Position numbers and translations under genes: made by a program. 64,000 bases of DNA from Oreohelix idahoensis (taxonomy: Eukaryota > Mollusca > Gastropoda > Stylommatophora > Oreohelicidae). The notes beneath the pieces were generated by a model, which saw nothing but the letters and a program-made list of their open reading frames with translations, ran no database searches and was not told where the DNA came from. The stretch is taken from NCBI GenBank assembly GCA_024509875.1, contig JAMPIV010017772.1, forward strand, positions 1 through 64,000. Direction: 5' to 3'. The number at the start of each line of letters is the position of its first letter. The first letter of the stretch is position 1. Shown piece after piece: positions 11,103 to 24,764 of the stretch.

Positions 11103-13901
11103 ACATTCTGACCACTGAATGAACCTGTTGCCGGTAAATTCCTGGCCCTACTATTTAACAATGATCGATGTGTTTACCTTGCTACCAAAATACAATAGAC
11201 TTCACCCGAGACAATAATCTCCCGTCTCCATGAATTCACCATTATAAACATATGTCTATTGGATATGGACTAATTAAAAATCCCAACTAGACCCGTAACT
11301 GCTGACTTCCAAATGTAGGATTTACCCACACAGAGCAAAATACACAATTTCCCATGCTCTAACATTTAAAGTCACTCATTCTTAACAACAGCGTGACCCA
11401 AAGGTTCCCGCTAGAAATTTACACACACTTAAAGAACAATTAAATACACACCAAAACCCTAGCGTATTATTCGCTAATATTATAACTCAAATATTGAGAA
11501 ATCTTCACCCACGTGTCGGGAATATTATTTACACCCGATTCCGATAACAATATATATATTAGATCTCTAAAGGAACTGAAATCCTATTTTACAATGCATG
11601 CCCCGCTATCTCCCCTCTCTTCTTCCGTTATCAGATTCACCCCTCTAGAAAAAGATACGCAGCAAAATACGCAGCAGAACTTACGATCAAGCGGAAAAAT
11701 TCCGTTGCTGACCTGTTTTCCACGCGCTTAAAACTCCCCCTCTACCCCCAACTGTTTTCACCCTTACTAAAAATTATAGCGCGCTCACTGAGAAATAACA
11801 AAATGCTCTGCCATTATGTTTACAATATAAATCCTACATGAACGAATTATCTTAATGAAACAGCGCGCTGGTGCCAGTCTAAAAGTTAAAACTACCATCT
11901 CTTCTAGAAACCGTAATACTTAATCTACTTAAAAAGTCCAAACACCCTGATACTAAAAAGAGAAACGAAAAAACGAATAAGATAAATATCCCACCGTAAT
12001 CCTTCCCTGAAAAAACGTAAATAAATGCAAAATTTAAAAGACTTGGGGCCTGTTGCAAATTCAATCACATTAACTCCTCACAGCTTCCGGGAACGATTCC
12101 TTGGGTGTTCTTATTTTTCGGATGTCTATTTAGGTCACATTAAAATTGTCCAGGCACGAACATTAACAACGAGCACAGTGTCAATAGCTTAGGTTTCTAG
12201 AAATGAGGAATGTCAGATCGGTGTCTACTTTCAGGAAAGGACTATCTTTGGTCACCACACCACTAGTCAAAACTCCGTCGGAATGTTACTGACGTAAATA
12301 TGTTACTTGCCACAAAGGCTAAAAATGTACTTGAGTTGTTTCTCAGGAAGAATTAAATATGGCGCGATAGGCCTGTTACTTCATTTAACCTATAGGGTAC
12401 TTATAAAGATTTATGCACCAAGGTTTTCAAGGAGAATGTTTTAGTTCTTCACAGATATCACTCATCAGTACTTAACGCTGGCAAAGTTAGGGTTAACCCC
12501 AGTATTCACTGAATAAAGGAAAAAACACATATACAATAATTATACATACTAGGTACTCGTTATAACTTACATTTTTAAACTACAAGCGTACAGCTTGACT
12601 TATCATTTAAAACTTCCCGTAAAATAAGTTATATACATAAAATCAATCATCATGAATTAGGAATACTTACGTATCCCGTCAATACTCACTGATGTAGCAT
12701 TTCAGTTATAAGTTAATTTTAAAATATATTCTCGTCTGATTATTTAGCAGTTATATTTAATTCCTGATAGCTACCTGGTTTTAAGCTAGAAATTATACTT
12801 TATTCTGCTTTCCACTGAAACACGTCACTAGAAAATAATACAGACTATATTTTAATTAATCTGCACAAAAATCTAACTAGGGAAATAAGTGATTTAACAC
12901 TCTAAACACTTCACAAAATTATTAGATATCTAATATATAATATTTACCTCCGCACAGAACTACAGATTAAAACCACGAACTAGAATCATTCAATATTATG
13001 GTAGAACTCGGCAAAATGTTGCCCAGAAACTAAAGACTTTTCAATACGCAAGATATTTTTCTAGCCTGGCGATCTGTCTACTGCAGATTTAGGAGTAAGA
13101 ATGAAAATCTAATTTCAAACTCTGGCTAATATCTTAAACCCGACAAAGGGTCCCAACTTATTTCGCAAAACGAAATAATCTCCCCTTTCCGTCTTAAACA
13201 CCTTACATTTAACATTTCCCATTGCTAGACGTTTGCCATAACTGACCCTTCTCGTCTTCACACCTCACGCTGACCAGGGCCAACAATGAGTGCCGTGTCA
13301 GATGGGATTTCCAGACAAATGTCTCAAACTGCGTCTTGAAGATGTCGGTTATCGCACCTCACCTGAGCGCTCAGCCGATGCAACTCGTTGTGGCAGGTGA
13401 AAATGCAGACGATATGTCGCCTATAAGTCTGGCGAAAGCGCATATTCACAGTTTACGTCTACAACGCAATAACCTCCCGAGCCTGGCATCTAAGTAATAA
13501 CATCACTAGTGCGTTTCTAAATGAGAACAGACACTCGGTGAAAGTTTGAATGGGAAAATAATAATGTTTAAGTCGCAAACGAACGAATGCGAAAAAATAC
13601 AAAAAGGATAAAAGAGTGATAATAAAGTAGAGGACACGGGTAGAGAAAGAAAGGAAAAATAGAAAATTTATAGATCATAAAACTCTCTGTGACAGTATTG
13701 TAAAGACTTAAAAATTCACTCATTGCGGTAGTATCTGCTATGGGACTCAAAGCTGCTCACCTTTCGCTTGCACTGGAAAACACACCGCGTCCCTAGTCAT
13801 TCAGTAGCAGACTGTTCGAATATTTCACGAGTTCTTGTAACACACCATCTGATTATGTCTCAATTCACTGTCTAATTTACTGTATGAGGAATTCGATTTT
13901 T
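11103..13901. other. Unassigned AT-rich region
   Basis: Between the putative LTR end of element D and the target duplication of element B. I see no ORF with recognisable similarity, no terminal repeats and no RNA gene. The stretch 13250-13500 is more GC-rich than its surroundings but has no coding signal I trust. Confidence 0.6.
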
Positions 13902-13906
13902 ATCAG

Positions 13907-15331
13907 TGTTGCTGCTAAAAACTTGTCGCAACTTATTCTGACCATGCATTCTGACTATAGTTAATTTTTAATGCATGGGAAGGAACTCATGGAATTGTAG
14001 TCACTTTTATTTCTACAGTCGTCTAATCTTGATAGCTATCGTCAAGAAGTTGTCTTATCTTGATAGCTAGGGTTGCCGATAGTTGTGTGAACGATTTTTG
14101 AGTCATGTCCATTTATGGAGCGCTCAGATCGCCAGTTCTTTGAAAACAGTTGACAATCGCAATGTTTCAAGATTCATTTCCTTTTAAGGTAAAAGGTCTT
14201 TAGTCGAACATCGTAGAACATTCTTCGTTTCGTAAAGTTGGCTGAGTTGTATTCGATTCGCGTGTTCTGCGCATGTCTCTTTTTGTGGCGTTGTTTAAAC
14301 AATTTCCGCCCAGGTTAGTCTGAGCAGAGAAGCTGGTAAGGCGAGACGTAGCTATGTGCTAGTCTTCGCTTAGTTTATTCAGGAAGGAGTCCTCATTATT
14401 GTTGTTCCCTTTTTTGAGATGATATATCTCCATGTTATTCCTAATGCCTGGAGGCATATGTGATTATTCATTTAATTCCTGATGAACAGGTAAATGAATC
14501 CTTTTTTGCTAAGTGACTTTATCGCCATCTTGTGATGTTGACTTTCGCTTAGCCTGCCTTATTATAAAGTCTATATATTATGACAAGTTTGCTCAGCTCA
14601 CGATCCACTTATATTGTCACGCATCGATTGATGCCTGTCCTACGGACTACTTGCTTCCTGAACTTTATTGATGGATCTAGGTTTGATACCTTTGCTGTAT
14701 AAGGAACATAGAGAACGATAATGTGGCGCTCAAAAGACATGCCTGTCTTGTTGAGGTCAAATCGAGGAGACCATATTTAATCTCCTAGTTGATATCTACT
14801 AGCTCTTATGGAAAGGGGAAGTTTACTTCCTGACTACATGTCCAGCGGTCTACGATATCCTAAAAGGCATATCATGTACATTAATATTATGCTGTTTGCT
14901 GTGCCTGTTGAGTCGACTACTTCGATGATACAATGACTGTTGTGAAAATACCTGTGATGTTTTCTGCATAACGATGTCCATGCATTTTGTCATTGTGGCG
15001 TACAATATATATTGCCAAAAACCCATCACTGCTGTTTAAAGCTTTATTGACTTTTCACATCGTAAGTTAACGTGACGTCATTGTGTGGATGGCCTTGTTC
15101 GTAATGCTCACTGTTTGTATACACATCTACATCACACTTAAACCAGACTACAGACACCAAGTTACTACGCCTCATCATCCCTGGTGTCTGAGGGTGGCAC
15201 ACTACTCTGCAAAGGCCAGTATCATAGTACCTTTGGGAAGCAGATGACTTACAACACCCTCAACGTTGTGTGGCACATGTGACTTCATCTTCAGAACATT
15301 TATACACAACACATATAAATGCTACGCAACA
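13907..15331 (+). repeat. 5' LTR of element B
   Basis: 1425 bp, TGTTGCTGC to CGCAACA, nearly identical to 37772-39197. It shares short blocks (GCGCATGTCTC, CCGCCCAGGT, CCTGGAGGCATATG) in the same order with the LTR of element C, so the two LTRs are related subfamilies that have diverged elsewhere. Confidence 0.95.
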
Positions 15332-15332
15332 T

Positions 15333-15350
15333 TTGGTGGCCATAAGCTGG
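15333..15350 (+). other. Primer-binding site of element B
   Basis: TGGTGGCCATAAGC lies directly after the LTR end. The core is shared with elements C and D, so all three use the same primer tRNA. Confidence 0.75.
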
Positions 15351-16701
15351 TTTGTTCTGGTACCAGCATACTCGGGGTCCCTTACCCGCTACATTCAACA
15401 AGAATTCAACAAACTGCATCGTTCCAGATAACAACATACAGCGATTTTTCAAGACATCTACATACAGAATTATGGCAGTACCCGGTGTTGAGTCATACAT
15501 TGCCAGTTGAAACGTGTTGCTGTCGTTTGTGAAGGTCAAGTGCCGGTTGAATAAGAAGGCCAAGTACCGATTCAAACAATTTACGGTTGTATAAGAGGGT
15601 CAAGTTCCGTTATTTACACTACCTGTACTGTTTAGAAGCTCAAGTACCATCGTCATGGCAGTTGGAGCAGTCCAGATGTACCATCATCGTTGGATCTTCA
15701 TTCCTTAGGACGCTGATTGTCATCTGTTTTTTCTGCTAGGGCTGACGTTTGGATACCAATAAGTTAAGTGGCCTGTTTGTTTGTGAACTGTGCCCTTATA
15801 CTTCTACTGAGTCTTCTGTGTTTCATCTCATTCTTTTGTTTACATGTTATATGTTTATATGTTATTTGTATATTTATATTTATATGTTTATGTTTCTGCG
15901 GGTTTTTCGGTTGGGCGGAGTCTCCCTTAGATCATACCACGTGATAGAGGTCGTCTATCGTGAGCGTTTTCTGTAGGGTGTGCAAATTTCCGATACTGGA
16001 ATTTGCAAAGCGACTTCTGTTGCTATTTTTTGTTAGTTGTGACGATATGGTCAGTGTTGTTTTCGTGATTTTCTTCACATTCTTTAGTTTTGTTTTGATT
16101 TGTTTGTATTTGTTAGCCTCCTCTTTACTATAGTTTAGTTTCATACAACATTTTTGTTTATACACTGTGGTGTCATGTGTATTGTCTAATATCCTCGTAG
16201 ATATCATCACATTTTTTGTGATATTTCTTTAATTTTTCGCTTTATTTTTTGTTGATTTCTACGAATGTTTTCGTATTGTTGCTAAATCTTTATTATTGTT
16301 TACATTGTATTGTTTACATTGTATTGTTTACAGTGTAATGTTTACATTGTTACTGTTTACATTGTGATAGTGTTTACATAGTCATTGGTTACACTTATAG
16401 TAGTTAATTCACATTTAATAGTGGGTTGTGCTTATGCATTACTACTACACTGATGATTAGTAAATGATGAATACTATTGTGCACTATTGAATGGGAAGTG
16501 CACCTATGATCAAGAGTTGATTGATGATATTTGAAAAAGGTCTATACACAAGTTCTTTGATATAAGACTTGTTTCCCACAGAGATTGGGATAATAATATA
16601 GTGTTGTGAGTAAACAAGTGCTTCATTTAAGACTTGTTATAATTAAATTTGAAATAAGATAATTAATTATTTCAGGTTGTGGACTCATATTATTACTCAT
16701 C
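15351..16701 (+). other. Leader of element B
   Basis: About 1.35 kb of AT-rich leader with many short upstream ATGs and no conserved ORF. A TTTACATTGTATTG-like tandem array lies at about 16288-16400, in the same place as the 27-28-bp array in element C. It ends with TAATTATTTCAGGTT about 30 bases before the gag ATG, a good 3' splice site that element C has in the same position. Confidence 0.65.
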
Positions 16702-18325
16702 ATGGCTACATTTGAGCACTTTATTGAGCAGGGTAAATTGCTTGGGAAGACTGGTGATAAGTTAGAAGAATTTGCAACTGCTCAATATGATAAAGCAATG
16801 GAAGCTGAACAAAAGAAACTGCAGATGCAGGTGGAAATTAAAAGATTAGAAAAACAAGCTGAGGCTGAAGAAAAAAAGTTACAAAGAGAAGCAGAAGCAA
16901 AAGCTGAAGAGAAAAGACTACAGATTGAGTCTGAAAATAAAAGATTTGAAATAGAGGCTGAAAATAAAAGACTTGAAAAAGAGGCTGAAAATAAAAGACT
17001 TTAGGCTGAAAATAAAAGATTTAAAATAGAGGCTGAAAATAAAAGACTTGAAAGAGAGTCTGAAGAGAGAAAAGCAAAAATGGAGCATGAAGAAAAAATC
17101 TTAGCTTTGGAAGTTGAGAAATTAAAGGTGATGAACATGGGTAATGCTAATGATGCAAATAAGGTCTCATATAAGACTAATGCAAGCACTTTCAAGCTTA
17201 ATCTACCACCATTCAATGCTTCCATCGACGATATAACATTCTATTTGGACAGATTTGAAACTTCATGTAAAGTACATAACATAGATAAATCACTACAGGT
17301 TTATCATTTGTCCAAAATACTTAGAGGTGATGCTTTGAGTATGTTAAGTATGGTAGATGAGCCTGACAAGAACAACTATGAGGTTGTCAGGGCTATGTTG
17401 TTAAAAAAATACCAACTTGACGAAGACGGCTATCGTCTTTAATTTAAAAAATATGTTACCAGAAACTGGTGTGCAATTCTCTGAATTCATTTCAAAGACA
17501 CGTCTTACTTTTTTACGTTGGGTGGAGCTGTCTAAGACAGAAAAAACTTATGAAGGACTTATGGACTTAATACTTAGAGACAAAGTCATGTCTTCTATCA
17601 ACGAGTCTTTACTTGCTTTCCTTCATGAACGTAAACCTAAAACAATAAAAGAAATGGAAGATTTCTGTAGCCAGTATATAACTGCGCATCCTCACGTAAC
17701 TATTAGTAACTCTAAAGTAAAAGAAGGTCTGCCAGTTGCTTCGGCAGCACCTTATGGTCAAAACTCTAGTAATAGATTCCAACAAAATTTTGATAAGAAA
17801 AGTAACCGTAGTTACGGTCAAAATTATGGAAATCAATTTCAGGGTGATTCTTCGTCGAAGAATTGGAGACGAGCTGACAGTCCTCGTTACTTCCAACCTA
17901 ATAATTTTAGGCATTTCAGAAGAGGATATGGTAACAGAGGCTTTTCCTCGCGTAGACCTCAAAACCAAACAAATAGATGTTCACATCAATGTGGACATGA
18001 TAATAATCATGGAAACTGTAGTTCGAAACATGATAACAGTTATAATAGAGACAATAATAACTACAGAGACAATAACAACAGTAATAACTTCAGAGGTAAT
18101 GGTAGTCGCGGTAGATCTCAAAACAAAAAAAAGAGATATCATCAGGCTAACTCGGTTCAACAAGAATCTCAGGGAGCCTGTAATCAGGTTTCTGATAATA
18201 AAAACTCTGACGCTGTCACTTGTTCTTCTTTTGACTTTGGGAGAGCAAACAAGTGCCCCCAATGCAGTACTTTGTTCGAACCGACTACAATATCGACTTT
18301 GAGTTGTGGTCACCCGCTCTTCCTG
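16702..18325 (+). pseudogene. Gag of element B (broken)
   Basis: Starts at the ATG at 16702 (MATFEHFIEQGKLLGKTGDK). An N-terminal coiled coil follows, made of repeated AENKRLEKE units. An in-frame TAG at 17002 interrupts it; the frame then runs on through the capsid block (ASIDDITFYLDRFETSCKVH). It is lost at 17442 and continues in the next frame from about 17430 to 18325. The C-terminal part is Asn/Arg/Gln-rich and ends with a Cys/His motif CPQC-X14-CGH instead of the usual CCHC knuckle. A deletion of seven bases relative to element C at about 18313 breaks the join to pol. Gag forms the particle that packages the RNA. This copy cannot do so unaided. Confidence 0.85.
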
Positions 18326-21300
18326 CTTCGGTTGCACATGACGGGAGAGGTTCTCTAATCCTACATAAGGGTTTTGTTAATAATACTCCGGTCTCACTAC
18401 TTTTCGATTCCGGATGCACCACTATTGGTGTTAGACAATCGCTTGTAGATCCATCCTGTGCGACAGGAAGGGTTATCAAATGTGTCACATTTGGCGGCAC
18501 TCTAGAGAAATATCCTACTGCTGTAATCCACATTGCCACTCCTTTCTTTACAGGAGATGTGCATGCCTGTCTCTTACCTAATCCAATTGCGGACCTTATT
18601 ATTGGTCGTATCCACGGAGTTAGGGAATGTACCCCACAGCAGATTGCTGCTTGGGAAGATGATAATATGCAAGCTACCAATGCAGTGGTTACAAGAGCAC
18701 AAGCTCTACAAACACCACAAACTTCGTTGGATAATAATAATGAAGTTCATAGCCAAGATAGTACCTTGGTTATTTCTCGTGACTCGTTCATAAAATTACA
18801 AGAAGAAGATCCTACGCTAAAGAAATTCTTCATTCTTGCGAAGAAAGGTGATCCAAATAAGGATACACAAAGAAAATCTTGGATAGAAATGAAAAGCGGC
18901 GTACTTGTACGTATGGTACAAGACTCGGCTACGTCAGCACATTCGCAAATTCTTGTTCCCAAGAGTATGAGAGCGCAAATATTGCAACATGCTCATGACT
19001 CGCAATGTGCTGGACACATGGGATTTTCCTGTAGAAAGTCGAGAGTCCTTGCGGCTTTCTTTTGGCACTTTGTTAACAAGGACATTCGTATATACTGCCG
19101 ATCATGTCAGGTATGTCAGGAGGTCAAATCTAGAGGACCACGACATGCTGCGCCTATCCAGGCTGCTGACATCCCTATTCGGCCATTCCAAAAAATGGCC
19201 ATATATATTATTGGCCCTTTTAAGATAAAGTCGGCCAGAGGACATCAGTTTATCCTTACATGTGTCGATATGTGCACACGTTGGCCAGAGGCTATCCCTC
19301 TAAAGAGCATATCTACTACAGATATCGCAGATGCTCTTTGGCTGATATTTTCTCGCTTGGGGTTCCCCAGAGAAATACTGTCAGACCATGGCACTCAACT
19401 CATATCTGATACTATGTCTCAAGTAATGTCTACCTTACACATTAAAAGATCTCTCAGTAGCATCTATCATCCTATGTCTAATGGGTTAGTTGAGCGTCTG
19501 AATAGAACGCTCAAGACTTTACTTGGTAAGATAACTGAAGACCATCCTCAAGATTGGGACAGGGTTTTACCTGCGGCTCTCTTTGCCTATAGAGAGGTCC
19601 CAAACGAGCACACAGGATTTTCTCCCTTTGAACTTGTCTTTGGCGCGCGTCCGCGCGGCCCTATGTCTTTATTACACGATCTCATCACTGCCGATGATAT
19701 TAGTGATGACACTTAATCTTCATATGAGTATGTCATTGCTCTTAGGCAAAAGATCATTGAGGCATGCAAACTAGCGACTGCTTCGTCAGAAATTGCTAAA
19801 GAAAAAGCAAGGCAGTTTGCTAACAAGAACAGATGTCTACGACAACTTTGTCCAGGTGACAAAGCATTCGTCCTACTCCCCAGTAGGGAAAATAGACTTC
19901 TGATTGCATGGAAAGGTCCATATGCAATAGTCTCACGAATTTCCGATGTTGACTATGTGGTCGATATAGATGGAAAGCATAAAACTTTCCATATCAACAT
20001 GCTGACGGAATTTCATGAGCGTCCAGACTATTTGCTGCCTATTTTCCAGGCAACGGACGAATCTTCTGTACCTCATGGTCATTACTCATCCCTGTCAGTC
20101 ATACAGGATGAGGAATCTGTTTTTTCTGATGTCGATCTCCCTCTTCCAGTGGTTCCACTACATTCTATGGAATCTTGGAAAGATGTGTCCATTTCTCCTA
20201 ATCTTTCTGTTGATGAACATCGTCAAGTCTCGTCGATGTTACAGACATTTAAGGATGTTCTAACCGACATCCCTGGTCACATGCAGGTCATAGAACATGA
20301 CATAATTCTTACCGACAATAATCCTATTAGGGTTAGGCCGTATCCTATCCCTATACACTTTCAGTCACAAGTGGAAAAGGAATTGGATGAAATGATCCAA
20401 TTAAACATAATTGAACCATCGACTTCTCCATATTCTTCTTCCATGGTTATTGTTCGGAAGAAAGATAAGAACATACGAATTTGCGTTGATTATCGCAAAT
20501 TAAATCAAGTCACAAAGTTCGATGCTGAACCTATGCCTTTACTAGAAGATCTACTTATTAGACTTTCTAATTCTAGATTCTTCACTAAACTTGACTTGTC
20601 AAAAGGTTATTGGCAAGTGCCTTTAGCAGATCATGCCAAACATCTGACTGCTTTCTCTACACCTAGGGGTTTTTATTCAATGGAATGTAATGCCCTTCGG
20701 TCTTATGAACGCCCCTGCTACTTTCGTTCGCATGATGCGTCGAATTCTTTCTCATCGTTCAGATGTCATCGCTTTACTTAGATGATGATATCTGTCTCTT
20801 CAGTGATTCTTGGGAAGATCACTATCTGGGTTTATATGACCTACTGTCTACTCTACGTGAGTATAATCTGACAGCAAAACCTTCTAAAGCTTATATTGGT
20901 TTTGGTGAAATTTCTTTCTTGGGTCATCGTGTTGGTCATGGTCTCTTGAAGACAGAAGACCACAATACTTCGAAAATATTGAACATCTCTGTACCTAAGA
21001 CGAAGAAACAAGTCCGGAGTCTCTTGGGGTTAATTCAATTCTATGGGAGATTTATTCCGAATCTATCTTCGATAATGGCACCTCTGTCAACGTTGTTGAA
21101 GAAAGGGTCGCCTAATCTGATTCGTTGGTCTCAGGAATGTCAATCTTCCTTAGACCAGATTAAAAATATATTTTCTTCTCCTCCCATCCTAAGATTACCT
21201 ACTCTTGATAGAACTTTTGTTCTTCGAAGTGATGCTTCATCCACTGGGATCGGAGCAGCACTTATGCAGGAATATGCTGAAACTCTGCATCCTGTCATGT

Positions 21301-21593
21301 ACATTTCTAGAAAACTAAATGCGGCAGAGAGGAACTACTCGGTTTTAGACCGTGAATTATTGGCTATGGTTTGGTCTATTCTCAAACTACAAAGATTCCT
21401 CCTGGGCGCACATTTCATTCTAGAAACTGATCAGAAAGCTCTTACAGCTATTCAGACTAAGAACTTGAAGAGTTCGAGATCCACTCGATATGCTATTGCT
21501 CTTCAACCTTTTCACTTCACGGTACGAGCTATCCGTGGGTCGGATAATGTGATGGCTGACATTCTGTCTAGATGCCCACATGATTCCAACTAA
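18326..21593 (+). pseudogene. Pol of element B: protease, integrase, reverse transcriptase, RNase H (broken)
   Basis: The domain order is protease (LLFDSG near 18398), integrase (HHCC zinc region near 18980-19110, catalytic core to 19520, GPY motif near 19915), reverse transcriptase (LDLSKGYWQVPL near 20590, YLDD near 20775) and RNase H (SDASSTGIGAAL near 21230, ADILSR near 21556). Integrase ahead of reverse transcriptase is the Gmr1 order. Defects: the first catalytic Asp of integrase is Tyr (codon 19204-19206, TAT where element C has GAT); a TAA stop at 19714; a frameshift near 20670 from an extra base in a T run; and a further change near 20775 that adds an Asp after YLDD. It ends at CPHDSN-stop, one residue unlike the CPHDST of element C. 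Confidence 0.92.
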
Positions 21594-22312
21594 TACTTCC
21601 TGTTCTATTTCTAGATATACGACAGAGCCATAACACACCTATATTACTGCAATACATTAGCACATCTGTCCTCACTTTAGGTGAACACATACTATTGTGC
21701 TTTGTTATCATCTTCTTCTGTTCCATCTTTAATATAAGAAGAAGACTGAGTAGTTAATATAAGGGCCGAAAGTTCACTCGGTCACAATTGTTAATAATAA
21801 TGTATTGTATAGTATGAAACTTAATGGCTATTAAATAGAATTATATTGGTTGTTTTTTCTCTGCATTTTTTGTTGATCTGAGAAGCTACCTTTCTGTTGT
21901 CAAACATGGAGAGTTCCACATTGTACAGTTTCTTTGGAACGACGGGAGATGTGTCCTGGATCGTCATATATGTTTAATTTCATTGTGTAATGGTAATATT
22001 AAACATTTAGATAATGTAATATTTAACATTCAGTATCAGATGTGTACATCCATTCTAAGCGGTATTAGATTATGACACTGCTATTTGATTATAATGATAT
22101 GAACTTGCATATTTATATTGTATTTTCATGCAAGCGTAGTGTGTGTTGGTGGCACCTCCCCGATATATTTTTGAATCAGATTTTTTATCTGTTGAGAAAT
22201 ATTCTCACCAGACACTTTATGTGTCAATTTAGCCTCATATTAGGCAGTGCAATTAGTTATCCCCGCATAATTCGTGCGTTGATAAACCGCTTTTGGTTTT
22301 ACTCTTGGATTT
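21594..22312 (+). other. 3' untranslated region of element B, first part
   Basis: No ORF of note. The block AAGGGCCGAAAGTTCACTCGG near 21760 aligns with 35758-35780 in element C, and the last bases (CTTGGATTT) align with the C sequence just before its A-run at 36335. Relative to C it lacks about 2.25 kb that carries the accessory gene. The GATTT at 22308-22312 is the left target duplication of element C. Confidence 0.8.
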
Positions 22313-23436
22313 TGTTACGCACAAATAATTACTTTTTTCCAAAGTCTTTGTATGATCGTTTTTCGTATGTATGATCATTATTTGACTGAAATGCATGTTA
22401 TATATATTTTATGGTCAAAGGGACAGAACCCGATATATCGATACTGCTATTTTTTATGAGTTTACCTCCTCTTGTATAGAGACACGTTCGGTCTATAATG
22501 TCTTGAACGAAGCGTGACCATATCTCCTTATTTGGTAGTATCAGTCAACTGTTGTAGATGTTTGAAACCTTTCTTAACGCTTCTGTTCATGTCCATAAAA
22601 GGCGCGACTGTGTAAGACTTTTATCTCGAATGTTCTTAGAATCGTCTTATTGTGAACAGCGACTCAGAGATTGTCACTCTGCGCATGTCTCGACTGGGTT
22701 GTCGTTTTGTTGTTCCGCCCAGGTCGGGCAGTTGAGAAATGGACTGATTAGCGAGCGGACGCGACTGCGTCTTGTGATTCTCTGAGGGAAATACATTGTC
22801 TTTGTGAGTTAGTTAGCTAACTAGACTATTTCCCCGTATTATTCAAGCCTGCCTGGAGGCATATGTTCATGGTTGATTTTCCGAAATAAGGTAATTCCTC
22901 TTGTATCGAACTTTAGGCTATCATCTAGAGGTTCGTCATTTTGTCGCCTTTTTGCTCGCCTGTGTGATTCAAAATGGAGAGGTACTTTGACTAGGATTAA
23001 GTCACCGGTATCTTTATACCTGAACTAGTTATATATCTATGGGTCGCTCTAGACCAACAAGACTATTGTCTGTGTTCCAGGATTCGTTATATCAGAGATC
23101 ACGTCCAAGTCAGATGGTTAGACTTAGGAAGGTTATAAAGGTCGAGCTGACCTGTAATCCATGTATGCTACTCACGTGCAGACAGTAAACGGACGTATTG
23201 TATACATCTGATCTGCTAGCATCAGGAAGGAATAATTATTATTGTCTATGAACATTAAGGATCTGCAGCTGACCACGGTTGCAGAAGTTATATGTATTAT
23301 TTATCAAGCTTCGCTATGATATTTGTTTTCCATACAACTATTGAGTATTGACTTCTACATGACTGTCAGTTAACATGATTTTAGAATGCTGCATTCGTTG
23401 TATTATGCCGATGATAACATAAGTATCATGACTGTT
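22313..23436 (+). repeat. 5' LTR of element C, left part
   Basis: Nearly identical to 36383-37490 (I noticed one T-run length difference, near 22710). The match stops after the block TATGCCGATGATAACATAAG, which recurs at 26674, where the LTR resumes. Confidence 0.93.
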
Positions 23437-23540
23437 GTGTCACTCTCTTGCAATAAATCGGTACCGACCCTAAACGAAGTTAAAATTTCTATGACTCTAC
23501 AGGCAGGGGCTCATTTGCCTTTTTACCTGAACTGTTCTAC

Positions 23541-24018
23541 TGACAAACAACACATTAAACAAATAAACTAGCGACATAACACCAAACCAAACAAACACCC
23601 AACAGTGTCGATAGAGGTGGTAATTTGACGGCATCCTAATTCCACCCTTACAATTCATTGGCTCTGTGGGGTCTGAACCCTCTCTGGCGCTGATCAGCAG
23701 GAAAGGTCCGCTGGGTTCGCTATCTCCCAGGCACTAGGCTAATCAACTTTACTAAGGGTATTAATCTTGATACGTTAAATATCACACGCCCTTATCGCTT
23801 CAGGAATAGCGGCACAATAAAACCTACAGCTATTTAATATAACACAATTCTACACCAGGGGGTAATTTAAACCCATTACATTATCAGCATTTTCACAATC
23901 TTCAACATTGCAGATTGCTATTCATCAACCTTTGATGGCTCGCGAAAATATCCGTCACAAATCTGAAAGACACGTGGGCCGACCGAAAACAATGGGCGAC
24001 AAATAATGCCTTGAACTT
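23541..24018. repeat. Direct repeat X, copy 1 (mosaic)
   Basis: Begins TGACAAACAACACATTAAAC and matches 26100-26576 through blocks such as AACTAGCGACATAACACC, GGAAAGGTCCGCTGG and CACGTGGGCCGACCGAAAA. The middle carries about 50 bases of the element C LTR end (near 23610-23650) that copy 2 lacks. The two copies flank the antisense gag remnant, so they may be LTRs of a third element; their ends are too disturbed to confirm this. Confidence 0.6.
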
Positions 24019-24656
24019 AAATGGGGGGGTGGGGCCCGGGTGATCTTCCCGGCCCGTATATCACATATCTCAGCCTTCTAGATTTTGTTGTCGTCCCGAC
24101 AACATCACCACCTCAAAAATTCTGAACTGAACTTCGATCGTAGCCTCTTAGATCGTTGGTGCTCCGTATGACTCTTTCTCTGCGGCGATGCTTTGGGCTG
24201 AGCTTCTGTCATCGGTACAGCCCGGCTGGGGACTGTCTTGGTCGACATAACAGTTGGACTTTGTATATTAGGAAATATTATGTGACTAGAAGAATCGCCT
24301 ATGTGCCGCGTCGCTGCTGGCTTGTGACAGAATGCTTCCAGTGCATGTACTGTCGAATCCAGGGGGATAGCTCGAACCGAGAAATCATTTTGTTGTGGAC
24401 TATGGCTTACATTCCCCTCAGCTGCTTTTCATGAGTTTCCTGCTCTGAACCTAGCATTTGCACTCCCGCTATTGCTTGGTCGGTTTCCTCCCCTAGAAAT
24501 GACGCCTAATTTTCTTTGCGCCCTTCAGTGTGACCAGTTGTCATAGCCATAACTCTTGGCTTGCGCCCTAAAAAGGTAAACCTGCTGTTCCTAGAGAGTC
24601 ACCGATGCAGAGAAAGAATAGCTCCTCATTTGAGGGACAAAAGTCTTCTTAATTAT

Positions 24657-24764
24657 GTAGGCGGCTATCAAATGTTCAGTTGACTTGCATCCAAAGCATC
24701 TTTTCAGGAGCGGGCCTTGTGGGCACTTGGCTGCCATGTGGCCTGAAACTCACCACAATTGGCA
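24657..24764 (-). pseudogene. Antisense gag remnant with two zinc knuckles
   Basis: On the minus strand two CCHC-type knuckles lie in one frame, eight codons apart. The first (24764-24723) keeps the exact CX2CX4HX4C spacing but has Trp for the second Cys and a stop after it. The second (24698-24657) reads CFGCKSTEHLIAAY, with Tyr for the last Cys. Tandem knuckles of this kind are typical of nucleocapsid or ORF1 proteins of retroelements. The surrounding 24150-25140 shows no further domain I can place. This is the second template of the mosaic segment. Confidence 0.6.

Noticed and set aside
17609..18337. Large ORFs on both strands over gag of element B
   Set aside because: Shadows of the Asn/Arg/Gln-rich gag region; the sense frame is fixed by similarity to element C.
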